A stretch of DNA of 12,213 nucleotides, taken from a bacterium UBA6115 (GTDB lineage Bacteria; Bacillota_A; Clostridia; Christensenellales; Aristaeellaceae). The notes under the pieces were generated by a model. That model was not told the DNA's origin. It saw only the letters and a list, made by a program, of their open reading frames with translations, and did not search any database. The stretch covers positions 1 through 12,213 of the forward strand of contig DIWD01000008.1 of NCBI GenBank assembly GCA_002428405.1, written 5' to 3'. Shown in pieces: positions 1-8,500 of the stretch (position 1 is its first letter; the number at the start of each line of letters is the position of its first letter). Both the position numbers and the translations under genes were made by a program.

Positions 1-489
1 GCCAGGCCCAGGGAGGGCTCGTCGAACATGAGCAGCTTGGGCAGGGACATGAGTCCCCTGGCCACGGCCACCATCTGCTGCTCGCCGCCGGAGAGGGTGC
101 CGGCAAGCTGTTTCCGGCGTTCCTTCAGGCGGGGGAAATGGGTGAACACCTTTTCCATGTCCGAAGAGATATCGGCGCGATCCTTGCGTGTGAAGGCGCC
201 CATCTCCAGGTTTTCCTGCACCGTCATCCTGGAAAAAACACGGCGGCCCTCCGGCACCTGCGTCAGGCCGCGGGCGGAGAGCTGATAGGCGGGGGTTTTC
301 TTGATGGACGCGTCCTGGAAGAGGATGTCGCCCGAAGCGATGGGGACAAGGCCGGATATCGCGTTGAGGATGGAGCTCTTCCCCGCGCCGTTGGCGCCGA
401 TGAGGGAAACGATTTCGCCCTTGCGTACTTCAAAGGATATGCCCCGCAGCGTGTGGATGGCGCCGTAATACAGGTCAATTTCCTGGACT

Positions 490-497
<8 letters not shown>
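1..497 (-). CDS. livF: Branched-chain amino acid ABC transporter ATPase LivF (3' end missing)
   Basis: This frame starts at ATG 497-495 and runs off the left edge, giving 165 codons of a protein that is normally about 235 residues. It is the second cytoplasmic ATPase of a LIV-type importer and would pair with the ATPase half of LivMG. Visible motifs are Walker A GANGAGKS (residues 34-41), the Q-loop in LTQVPEGRR (about 78-86), the ABC signature LSGGEQQM (135-142) and Walker B LLMFDEPSLGL (155-165). The VPEGRRVF stretch is typical of LivF rather than LivG. The start overlaps the end of livMG by 8 nt, and a GAGGAGG ribosome binding site lies 9 nt upstream inside livMG, which suggests coupled translation. 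The H-loop and C-terminus lie outside the window. Assignment to the LivF family is secure; which amino acids are carried cannot be read from this subunit. Confidence 0.95.
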
Positions 498-2343
<1,846 letters not shown>

Positions 2344-2350
2344 CTTCGCC

Positions 2351-3229
2351 TCACACCTTCTCCCTGGAAGTCTTGCCGAGCAGGCCGGTGGGCTTGACCA
2401 GCAGGACCACGATCAGGATGCCGTACACCACAGCGTCGGACAGCTGCGTGGAGATGTAGGCCTTGGTCAGGCTTTCGGCAATGCCCATCACGAACCCTCC
2501 GAGCATCGCCCCGGGGATGATCCCGATGCCGCCCAGGACCGCCGCGATGAACGCCTTGAGCCCGGGGAGCGAACCCATCGTGGGCGAGATCGAGGGATAG
2601 GCCATGCAGTAAAGAAACGCCCCGATGCCTGCCAGCGCGCTTCCGATGGCAAATGTGGCGGTGATGGTGTTGTTGACGTTGATGCCCATGAGCTGCGCAG
2701 TGCTTTGGTCCTCGCTCACCGCGCGCATGGCCTTGCCGGTCTTGCTTGAGCGAACGAAAACCGTCAGCAGCGCCATGAGGACCAGAGACACAATCATGGT
2801 CAACAGCGTCACGAAGCTCAGCCGGACGCTGCCCACGATGAGCGGATCGACCGATACGACTGACGGAAAGGGGCGGGACTGAGCGCCGAACAGCAGCAGC
2901 GCGCTGTTTTGAAGCAGCATGCTCACGCCGATGGCCGTGATCAGCGAGGAGATGCGCGGCGACTTGCGGAGAGGCTTATACGCGACCCGTTCGATCGTGA
3001 TGCCGAACACCAGACAGAGGGCGACCGCAGCAACCAACGCGATCGGCGCTGACCACCCCAGACTCACCAACGTGATGACCGCTGTGTAGGCGCCGACCAT
3101 GATGATGTCGCCGTGCGCGAAATTGATCAGCTTTACGATGCCGTACACCATTGTATAGCCCAGGGCGATCAGCGCATAGATGCTTCCCACGTGAACGCCG
3201 TTGACCAGCTGGTTCAAGAACAGGCCCAT
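2351..3229 (-). CDS. livH: Branched-chain amino acid ABC transporter permease LivH
   Basis: This 292-residue polytopic membrane protein is close to the usual LivH length. The N-terminus carries the LivH signature around residues 24-48 (GYTMVYGIVKLINFAHGD and following), and the C-terminal half has the LGGIGIIPGAMLGG segment that these permeases share. It would form one half of the inner-membrane pore, with the LivM half of LivMG as the other. The ATG at 3229-3227 is preceded by a GAGGTGA ribosome binding site at good spacing. The gene follows livJ after an 80-nt gap that holds a strong hairpin, and it lies 7 nt before livMG. Family assignment is secure; transport of leucine, isoleucine, valine or other amino acids or amides is inferred from the family. 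Confidence 0.95.
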   Translation of the reverse strand: MGLFLNQLVNGVHVGSIYALIALGYTMVYGIVKLINFAHGDIIMVGAYTAVITLVSLGWSAPIALVAAVALCLVFGITIERVAYKPLRKSPRISSLITAIGVSMLLQNSALLLFGAQSRPFPSVVSVDPLIVGSVRLSFVTLLTMIVSLVLMALLTVFVRSSKTGKAMRAVSEDQSTAQLMGINVNNTITATFAIGSALAGIGAFLYCMAYPSISPTMGSLPGLKAFIAAVLGGIGIIPGAMLGGFVMGIAESLTKAYISTQLSDAVVYGILIVVLLVKPTGLLGKTSREKV

Positions 3230-3253
3230 CCGTTCACCTCAATTGTGCTGGTT

Positions 3254-3299
3254 TACATAAAATGAAGGGGGGGAACCCGTCCGCCCCCCTCATTATGTA
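3254..3299 (-). terminator. Hairpin between livJ and livH, probable attenuating terminator
   Basis: The two arms pair as TACATAA (3254-3260) with TTATGTA (3293-3299), TGA (3263-3265) with TCA (3290-3292), and six G (3267-3272) with six C (3284-3289), leaving small A bulges at 3261-3262 and 3266. The loop is 11 nt. On the minus strand the structure lies about 10 nt after the livJ stop, and the descending arm is followed by UUCAUUUUAUG, a mediocre U tract partly inside the stem. A leaky terminator or 3'-stabilising hairpin after the binding-protein gene is a common way for ABC operons to make more binding protein than permease. The structure is seen directly; its function is inferred. Confidence 0.7.
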
Positions 3300-3309
3300 T
3301 CAAAAAGTA

Positions 3310-4443
3310 TTACAGTTCAAGTTCCTTGATAAACACCTTGCTGCCTTCCGCATCGAACGTAATGATGAAAACATTCTTGATCGGGTCGTTATGGTCGTCA
3401 AACGCGATGGGACCCGTCACACCCGTGATGCTGCTGTTCTTGATGGCTGCCACAACGGCTTCCTTCTCTGTGGTGCCGGCCGCCTCGATCGCGGAAAGCA
3501 GCACAAGCGCGGCGTCATAGCCTGTCGCGGTGAAGGCGATGCTCGGCTTCTTGCCGTATTCGGCCTGATAGTCTGCGAGGAACTTGGATACGATCTCACC
3601 AGGCACTTCGTTGGTGAAATGATCGGTGTACACCATGTTGGTCAGCAGGCTCATGTCGGCGATGTTCACGTTGATGTCCGAAATGCCATCCCCGCCGTAG
3701 AACTTGACGTCAAGCCCGATCTCTTTGGCCTGGGCAAGGATGAGGGCGGCATCGGAGCCATAGTAGGGAAGGAAGACGGCTTCCGGGGCCGCGGCCTGGA
3801 TCGTGGTCAGTTGCGTCCGGTAGTCCTTGGCCTTATAGGCTCCGACTTCCTCGGCGACGATCTCGATCCCGAGCTCTTCCGCCTTGGCCTTGAAAGCCTC
3901 GCTCAGGCCTTTGGAATAATCATCGGCGTTGTCGTACAGGATGGCCGCTTTTTTGACGCCGATCTCCGCCACGTAGTTCGCGATGCCGATGCCCTGGGTC
4001 GGGTCAAGGAAGCAGGTGCGGAAAACGTTGGGCCTGTTCGTGGTCACGTCGTAGGCCGTGGCAGAGGCGGTGATCTGGGGGATCCCATCCTCAGAGGACA
4101 CTTCGGCGATGGCCTTGGTTTCGCCCGTCAGCACGCCGCCGACAAAGCCGACGATCCCGTCCTGCTCGGTCAGCTTGTAGTAGGCGTTGATCGCCACCGA
4201 GGCGTCAGCTTGGGTGTCTTCCCAGAGGATCTCGACCTGCTTGCCCAGCACACCGCCCGCGGCGTTGACCTGCTTGACATACAGGTTCACGCCCTCCTGG
4301 ACCGCCTGGCCATAAAAGCCGTAGTCGCCGGACAGGACGCCAATCCCGCCGATCTTGATGGTATCTTCCGCCAATGCGGGCGCAGCCGCAGACAGAATCA
4401 GAGCGAGCGCTACCAATAGCGTGATGAGGGTTCGCCTTTTCAT
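3310..4443 (-). CDS. livJ: Branched-chain amino acid ABC transporter substrate-binding protein
   Basis: This is a 377-residue periplasmic-binding-protein type I (Peripla_BP_6/LivJ) protein that captures the amino acid outside the membrane and delivers it to LivH/LivMG. Residues 1-25 form a signal peptide: MKRR, a hydrophobic core, then a signal peptidase I site after APALA. The mature part has typical features, including GVLSGDYGFYGQ near its start and NAAGGVLGKQVEI. No cysteine lies in the signal region, so it is not an obvious lipoprotein, which is unusual for a monoderm. I chose ATG 4443-4441 because AAGGAGG lies 10 nt upstream and the signal peptide begins there. The frame stays open upstream to 4593, but that would put 50 unrelated residues before the signal and would run through the promoter. 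It is the first gene of the operon, followed by a hairpin. The ligand is inferred from the family only. Confidence 0.93.
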   Translation of the reverse strand: MKRRTLITLLVALALILSAAAPALAEDTIKIGGIGVLSGDYGFYGQAVQEGVNLYVKQVNAAGGVLGKQVEILWEDTQADASVAINAYYKLTEQDGIVGFVGGVLTGETKAIAEVSSEDGIPQITASATAYDVTTNRPNVFRTCFLDPTQGIGIANYVAEIGVKKAAILYDNADDYSKGLSEAFKAKAEELGIEIVAEEVGAYKAKDYRTQLTTIQAAAPEAVFLPYYGSDAALILAQAKEIGLDVKFYGGDGISDINVNIADMSLLTNMVYTDHFTNEVPGEIVSKFLADYQAEYGKKPSIAFTATGYDAALVLLSAIEAAGTTEKEAVVAAIKNSSITGVTGPIAFDDHNDPIKNVFIITFDAEGSKVFIKELEL

Positions 4444-4490
4444 GACATCCTGACCTCCTTCTTTATTCCGCATTCTTTGCGAATACGAAA

Positions 4491-4519
4491 ATAATACAGA
4501 TGCATGATTGTTTATACAA
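4491..4519 (-). promoter_or_regulatory. Predicted promoter of the liv operon
   Basis: On the minus strand, TATTAT (4496-4491, 5 of 6 to the -10 consensus) lies 17 nt downstream of TTGTAT (4519-4514, TTG matching the -35 consensus). Transcription would start near 4484, giving a leader of about 40 nt ending in the AAGGAGG ribosome binding site of livJ. The -35 box is weak, which would suit a promoter controlled by a regulator. This is prediction from spacing and sequence only. Confidence 0.55.
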
Positions 4520-4544
4520 GCGACCCCTTGTACTTCCGTTGTAC
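4515..4544. promoter_or_regulatory. Cluster of TTGTAC half-sites, possible operator
   Basis: TACAAG (4515-4520) and CTTGTA (4527-4532) form a perfect 6-bp inverted repeat with a 6-nt spacer, and TTGTAC occurs twice in direct orientation (4528-4533 and 4539-4544), 11 nt apart, about one helical turn. The left arm overlaps the predicted livJ -35 box. ATGCAT also flanks the region at 4500-4505 and 4557-4562. This arrangement suits binding of a dimeric regulator that controls amino acid uptake, but I do not recognise the site as that of a named regulator, and no regulator gene lies in the window. Confidence 0.35.
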
Positions 4545-4586
4545 TAAAGCATGAACATGCATAAAATGTGCTGGTTATTATCATTC

Positions 4587-4615
4587 TTGACATCTGCCGC
4601 GCGCCTCAATAGACT
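4587..4615 (+). promoter_or_regulatory. Predicted promoter of the pseudouridine synthase-HAD unit
   Basis: A perfect -35 TTGACA (4587-4592) is followed after 17 nt by TAGACT (4610-4615, 4 of 6 to TATAAT). The start point would be near 4622, leaving a leader of about 34 nt before the GTG start at 4656. It diverges from the livJ promoter, with about 70 nt between the two -35 boxes. Confidence 0.6.
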
Positions 4616-4655
4616 CTGCATGGTTGCGTGAATTACTTTACAGGGGAGGCAGCGG

Positions 4656-5525
4656 GTGAATCGCTATCGTCTGATCGTATCCCGGGAGGGATTCCTTCTC
4701 AATGCCATTGTCAGAGAGTTGCCCCTGCTGCCGGAGCGCGCGGTGCGAGAGGCGCTGAAGAGACGGGATATTCTGGTCAACGGCATGAGAACCTCAAAGA
4801 ATGTGATGGTTAAGCCGGGGGACGAGGTGCTTGTGTATACCCCGCAGGAACAGGCGGAAATCCCTGTCCTGCATGAAGATGAGCAACTCCTTATTGTCGC
4901 AAAGCCTTCCGGGGTCAATACGGATGAGAACGCGCGCAGCAGGTTTTCCATTCTGGCGTGGGCAAGGGAGCGCAGCGGGGGAGAATATGAGCCATTTCTG
5001 GTGCATCGGCTGGATAATCAGACCAGCGGGCTGCTCCTTCTGGCAAAAGATGAAAAAACAGCGGAAACGCTGATGAACGCTTTCAGGGAACACCGGATTG
5101 AAAAAATATACAATTGCCTGGTGAAGGGGGAAATCGCCCCCGCATCAGCCATCCTGACCGCCTGGCTGAAAAAGGACGCGGTTCAAGGAAAGGTAAATGT
5201 ATCAGAGAAACAAAGCGGGGATGCAAAACGGATCGTCACGGAATACAGCACGCTCAGGGCGGGTAAAGTGTCGTATCTGCAGGTAAAACTTCACACGGGG
5301 AGGACCCATCAGATCCGCGCGCACCTGGCCTTCCTCGGGCATCCAGTCATCGGGGATGAGGTATACGGGGACCGCGCGTTCAACCGGGCCTATGGGAAAA
5401 GAGGCTTGATGCTATGCGCGTGCGAACTTGCTTTTCCGGACAGGTTTGATGTACCTTGTCTGAGCGGCAAACGCTTTGTCATCAAGCCGCCTTTTAATGA
5501 AGAGATACTGGAGAAGAACGGATGA
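4656..5525 (+). CDS. RluA-family pseudouridine synthase
   Basis: This 289-residue enzyme converts uridine to pseudouridine in RNA, probably 23S rRNA as for RluC/RluD, though tRNA is possible. Residues 1 to about 65 look like an S4-type RNA-binding domain, including ALKRRDILVNGMR and VKPGDEV. The catalytic domain follows, with HRLDNQTSG (117-125, catalytic Asp120) and GRTHQIRAHL (215-224), both hallmarks of the RluA group. The start is GTG 4656, chosen because GGGGAGG (4643-4649) lies 6 nt upstream and the S4-like domain begins there. The stop overlaps the next gene's start as ATGA, so the two are likely translated together. The exact RNA target cannot be told from sequence, so I give no rlu letter. 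Confidence 0.93.
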   Translation: MNRYRLIVSREGFLLNAIVRELPLLPERAVREALKRRDILVNGMRTSKNVMVKPGDEVLVYTPQEQAEIPVLHEDEQLLIVAKPSGVNTDENARSRFSILAWARERSGGEYEPFLVHRLDNQTSGLLLLAKDEKTAETLMNAFREHRIEKIYNCLVKGEIAPASAILTAWLKKDAVQGKVNVSEKQSGDAKRIVTEYSTLRAGKVSYLQVKLHTGRTHQIRAHLAFLGHPVIGDEVYGDRAFNRAYGKRGLMLCACELAFPDRFDVPCLSGKRFVIKPPFNEEILEKNG

Positions 5526-6349
5526 ACAATGGTATCAGGCTGATCGCGACGGACCTTGACGGGAGCCTTCTGGATAATTCTTCCCGCATCAGCCCCTATA
5601 ACCTCACAGCGATCCGGAAAGCGCAGGCCAAGGGGATCATTTTTGCAGCCTGCACAGGCCGGTTTCCGGAGAACGCCGCCATGGTGATGCTGGAAAAAGG
5701 AATCGACTGCCCCGTCATCAGCCTCAATGGCTCAGTGATCGAAATGTCCCCGAAAAAGGACAGGATCTTTGAGAAATTCCTGTCACCCAGGAGCGCCGAG
5801 GAAACATTTGAGGCGCTGGAAAAGCTGGGCGAGGGATACCATATTTTCGGCAAGGGGACCGTAGTATCCAGGTATGAGGAACACAAGCACCATTCCGAAC
5901 TGGACTTCAGGAGGAAAGAATACCAGAACAGCGTCCGCTATGAGTACGGGCTCCAGGCCTGCAAAGAGGCGCTATTAAAGCCGGTCTACAAATACTTTAT
6001 CTACCTGCGCACTCAGAGCAAGCCGCCGGAAGTATTGCGGGCTAAGCTTGGGAATATTGAAGGCGCATCCCTGACCCAATCGGGCGAAATGAACATGGAG
6101 GTCATCCCCGCGGACGCGGACAAGGGGAGCGGCCTGAGGATGCTTTCACAGCGCCTGGGCATCCGGCGAGAGGAGATCATGGCGGTGGGCGACCAGCTCA
6201 ATGATCTGCCGATGCTGCGCTATGCCGGGCTTGGCGTAGCGGTGGCCAACGCGCCGGAGATGGTCCGGCAGGCTGCTGACGCGGTCACCGACCGCAATGA
6301 TGAAGATGGCGTTGGGAAAGCGATTGAAAAATACTGCCTGTCAGATTAA
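5522..6349 (+). CDS. Cof-type HAD-superfamily phosphatase
   Basis: This 275-residue protein belongs to the HAD Cof/YbjI-like subfamily (IIB cap), which dephosphorylates sugar phosphates, nucleotides or cofactors such as FMN and PLP in the cytoplasm. Motif I is DLDGSLLD (11-18; nucleophile Asp11, acid/base Asp13), motif II is Thr45 in AACTGR, motif III is Lys201 in ADKGSG, and motif IV is GDQLND (223-228; Asp224 and Asp228 for Mg2+). The C2B-type cap lies between motifs II and III (about 80-190). Its ATG overlaps the preceding TGA by 4 nt. The gene ends tail to tail against the YigZ-family gene, with the stop codons overlapping and no room for a separate terminator. Substrate unknown; these enzymes are often promiscuous. 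Confidence 0.92.
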   Translation: MNNGIRLIATDLDGSLLDNSSRISPYNLTAIRKAQAKGIIFAACTGRFPENAAMVMLEKGIDCPVISLNGSVIEMSPKKDRIFEKFLSPRSAEETFEALEKLGEGYHIFGKGTVVSRYEEHKHHSELDFRRKEYQNSVRYEYGLQACKEALLKPVYKYFIYLRTQSKPPEVLRAKLGNIEGASLTQSGEMNMEVIPADADKGSGLRMLSQRLGIRREEIMAVGDQLNDLPMLRYAGLGVAVANAPEMVRQAADAVTDRNDEDGVGKAIEKYCLSD

Positions 6350-6996
6350 ACATCCTGCCCTGCCTGCCAGAGCCAATAAAATGATTCCGAGCATTCAAGC
6401 GTCACATTGCCGTCCGTCAGGGCGGCAAGCTCTCTCTCCAGCGCTTCCCTGTCCGTTTCCCGCAAGGTGAGCGTCAGTGTGACAAAACTGGAAAACTCCC
6501 TTTGGATCCCGCACACAGGGAGGCGCTCCAGGGCATAGTTGATCCTGTCCCAGTATACATAGGGGATTTCAGCCGTTATACGGATGCTGCGAAGGGACAA
6601 GGCCACGCCGGCGTTTTTGACCGCCAGCGACGCGGCCTGGGTGTAGGCGCGCGCAAGCCCTCCCGTGCCAAGAAGAACGCCGCCGAAATACCGCGTGACG
6701 ACGGCGGCGCAGTTGACCAGACGGGTCCTCCTGAGCACTTCAAGGATGGGGATGCCCGCGGTGCCCTGCGGTTCCTTATCATCACTGAAGCGCATCAGTC
6801 CGGCGTTTTCGCCGATGATATAGGCAAAACAATGGTGGGAGGCATCCCTGTAGCTGGATTTTTCTGTATGGATGAGGGCAAGCGCTTCTTCCTCGCTCTT
6901 TACGGGGGCGGCAAGGCCGATGAAATGGCTTTTGCGGATGATGATTTCTTCCCGCCCCGCGGCAGACAAGGTGTAGCAGCCTTCCGGTTCAGTCAT
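6346..6996 (-). CDS. YigZ/IMPACT family protein
   Basis: This 216-residue protein is of normal length for the YigZ (UPF0029/IMPACT) family. The N-terminal domain carries the signatures ASHHCFAY (52-59), SDDKEPQGTAGIP (71-83) and VTRYFGGVLLGTGGLARAY (100-118). The C-terminal part (about 140-216) fits the small alpha/beta domain found in bacterial members. The biochemical role of bacterial YigZ is not firmly known; the eukaryotic relative IMPACT inhibits activation of the kinase GCN2. The usual SDDGEP is SDDKEP here. The ATG (6996-6994) overlaps the tyrS stop as ATGA, so the gene is the second of a tyrS unit. Its stop shares TTAA at 6346-6349 with the stop of the convergent HAD gene. Confidence 0.92.
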   Translation of the reverse strand: MTEPEGCYTLSAAGREEIIIRKSHFIGLAAPVKSEEEALALIHTEKSSYRDASHHCFAYIIGENAGLMRFSDDKEPQGTAGIPILEVLRRTRLVNCAAVVTRYFGGVLLGTGGLARAYTQAASLAVKNAGVALSLRSIRITAEIPYVYWDRINYALERLPVCGIQREFSSFVTLTLTLRETDREALERELAALTDGNVTLECSESFYWLWQAGQDV

Positions 6997-8219
6997 CGCC
7001 TGAGCAGAACGCGGCAGTAATTCTTTTTACCGCGCCGTAACATCAGACCTTCTTCGGGGAAATCGGCTTCCTCAAGACGCGCTTCCGGATCAGACACCTT
7101 TTCTTCGCCGGCCAGCACCGCTCCCTGCTCCACCATTTTGCGTGCCTGGCTGCGGCTGGCGCAAAGACCGCAGAGGAAGAGGACCGTTGTGAGGCGGTTG
7201 TCCTCTTTCAGCTGGGGGAGGGGCAGTTCATAGGTGGGGACATTTTCCAGGCTGCCTTTGCCCGTGAACAGCGCCTTGGAGGATTGCTGCGCCTTCTGCG
7301 CCTCTTCCTCGCCGTGGACCATCCGGGTCGTCTCATAAGCGAGCGCGGACTTGGCCTCATTGATGTCCGCGTCCTTGAGCGCGCTCAGCCGCCTGACCTC
7401 GTCCATGGGCAGGAAGGTCAGCATGGCCAGGGATTTGGGGACGTCGCTGTCAGCGATGTTGCGCCAGTACTGGTAAAATTCATACGGCGGGCAAAGACCC
7501 GCGTCCAGCCAGAGGGCGCCGCGTTCTGTCTTGCCCATTTTCTGGCCTTCGGCATTGAGCAGCAGGTTAAAGGTGCAGGCGAATGCCGCGGTCTGTTCCT
7601 TGCGCCTGATGAGGTCGGCGCCGGCGAGCATGTTGCTCCATTGGTCGTCCCCGCCCATCTGCAGGATACAGTGATGGCGGCGGTGGAGTTCAAGGAAATC
7701 ATACGCCTGCATGACCATGTAGTTGAACTCCAGGAAGGTCAGGCCGCGCTCCAGCCGCTGGCGGTAACAATCGGCCGTGATCATGCGGTTGACGGAGAAA
7801 TGCGCGCCGATTTCCCGGATGAACTCCAGGTAATTCAGCTTCGTCAGCCAGTCGGCGTTATTGGCCAGCAGCGCCTTCCCATCTTCAAAGCTGATGAAGC
7901 GGGAGAGCTGTTCACGGATGATCTCCAGGTTTTGCCCGATGACATCGTGTGAGAGCATCCTGCGCATGTCCGTCTTGCCGCTGGGGTCGCCAACCTGAAC
8001 AGTGCCGCCGCCCAGCAGCGCCAGGGGGATGTGCCCTGCCCGCTGCATGTGCGCCATGGCGAGGATGGGGATGAAATGCCCGAAGTGAAGGCTGGGCGCG
8101 GTGGGGTCAAACCCTACATAGAACACGGTGCTCTCGCGTTCAAGCTGCTTATAGAGATCCTCCTCAAAGGTAACCTGGGCGATGAAACCGCGCTCTTTCA
8201 AGGTATCCAGAATGTGCAT
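6993..8219 (-). CDS. tyrS: Tyrosyl-tRNA synthetase
   Basis: This 408-residue class I enzyme charges tRNA-Tyr with tyrosine in the cytoplasm. The HIGH-type motif is HFGH (45-48), GGDDQWSNM (189-197) matches the TyrRS GGSDQWGN region, and the KMSKS-type loop is KMGKT (227-231). The C-terminal 65 or so residues form an S4-like tRNA-binding domain with RSQARKMVEQGAVLAG (356-371). Length and layout are those of full-length bacterial TyrS. The ATG at 8219-8217 has GGAGG 5 nt upstream. A consensus promoter close by leaves a leader of only about 35 nt, too short for the T-box that often regulates tyrS in Bacillota. yigZ overlaps the stop by 4 nt. Confidence 0.97.
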   Translation of the reverse strand: MHILDTLKERGFIAQVTFEEDLYKQLERESTVFYVGFDPTAPSLHFGHFIPILAMAHMQRAGHIPLALLGGGTVQVGDPSGKTDMRRMLSHDVIGQNLEIIREQLSRFISFEDGKALLANNADWLTKLNYLEFIREIGAHFSVNRMITADCYRQRLERGLTFLEFNYMVMQAYDFLELHRRHHCILQMGGDDQWSNMLAGADLIRRKEQTAAFACTFNLLLNAEGQKMGKTERGALWLDAGLCPPYEFYQYWRNIADSDVPKSLAMLTFLPMDEVRRLSALKDADINEAKSALAYETTRMVHGEEEAQKAQQSSKALFTGKGSLENVPTYELPLPQLKEDNRLTTVLFLCGLCASRSQARKMVEQGAVLAGEEKVSDPEARLEEADFPEEGLMLRRGKKNYCRVLLRR

Positions 8220-8260
8220 GGCAGACCTCCAACAGCATCAGATCGCAGGATTATTGAAAG

Positions 8261-8290
8261 ATTATAGGATTTTACGATCCGGACTGTCAA
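8261..8290 (-). promoter_or_regulatory. Consensus promoter of tyrS-yigZ
   Basis: On the minus strand, TTGACA (8290-8285) and TATAAT (8266-8261) both match the sigma-A consensus perfectly, separated by 18 nt. Transcription would start near 8254, about 35 nt before the tyrS ATG. The perfect boxes suggest strong constitutive transcription. No hairpin, T-box motif or terminator fits in the leader. Confidence 0.8.
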
Positions 8291-8327
8291 GGAATGGCTT
8301 TCAGTCAAAGGAGTTTCGACAATTTTC

Positions 8328-8356
8328 TTGTTTTTTGCCGGAACGCGTGGTATAAT
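8328..8356 (+). promoter_or_regulatory. Predicted promoter of the rimP-nusA-infB operon
   Basis: TATAAT (8351-8356) is a perfect -10 box and carries an extended -10 TG at 8348-8349. TTGTTT (8328-8333, 4 of 6) sits 17 nt upstream as the -35 box. The start point would be near 8363, about 138 nt before rimP. It diverges from the tyrS promoter, with under 40 nt between the two -35 boxes, so regulators or supercoiling could link the units. Confidence 0.75.
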
Positions 8357-8362
8357 CACCCT

Positions 8363-8496
8363 GTTATCGGACTTTGACCAGGAAAGAAGGGCTTGACGAA
8401 GAAAGTGGGGGCTGCAGTTGGCGGGAAGCAGGAGCCGTTTTTCTTGCGCTTTCCTGTCAAGAAGCAGCATCAACCCGCTTTTTGTTTTTGAAAGGA
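8363..8496 (+). promoter_or_regulatory. Structured leader of the rimP operon, possible attenuator
   Basis: The leader contains several perfect complementary segments that cannot all form at once: 8379-8386 with 8449-8456 (CAGGAAAG/CTTTCCTG), 8392-8397 with 8456-8461 (CTTGAC/GTCAAG), 8441-8446 with 8458-8463 (TTCTTG/CAAGAA) and 8421-8425 with 8474-8478 (GCGGG/CCCGC). The last pairing is followed at once by TTTTTGTTTTT (8479-8489), which looks like the U tract of an intrinsic terminator and ends 11 nt before rimP. A 32-codon frame from TTG 8393 to TGA 8491 also spans the leader; its start and ribosome site are weak. Regulation by attenuation is inference. I do not recognise a known riboswitch. 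Confidence 0.4.
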
Positions 8497-8500
8497 ATGA

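Noticed and set aside
3262..4419. 385-codon plus-strand frame opposite livJ
   Set aside because: Antisense shadow of a clear binding-protein gene; it also starts inside the livJ-livH hairpin and shows no family features.
4444..4593. N-terminal extension of livJ by 50 codons
   Set aside because: It would precede a complete signal peptide, lacks a good ribosome site and overlaps the predicted promoter.
8220..8500. T-box riboswitch upstream of tyrS
   Set aside because: The predicted promoter is too close to the ATG, and I see no T-box core or terminator/antiterminator pair on the minus strand.
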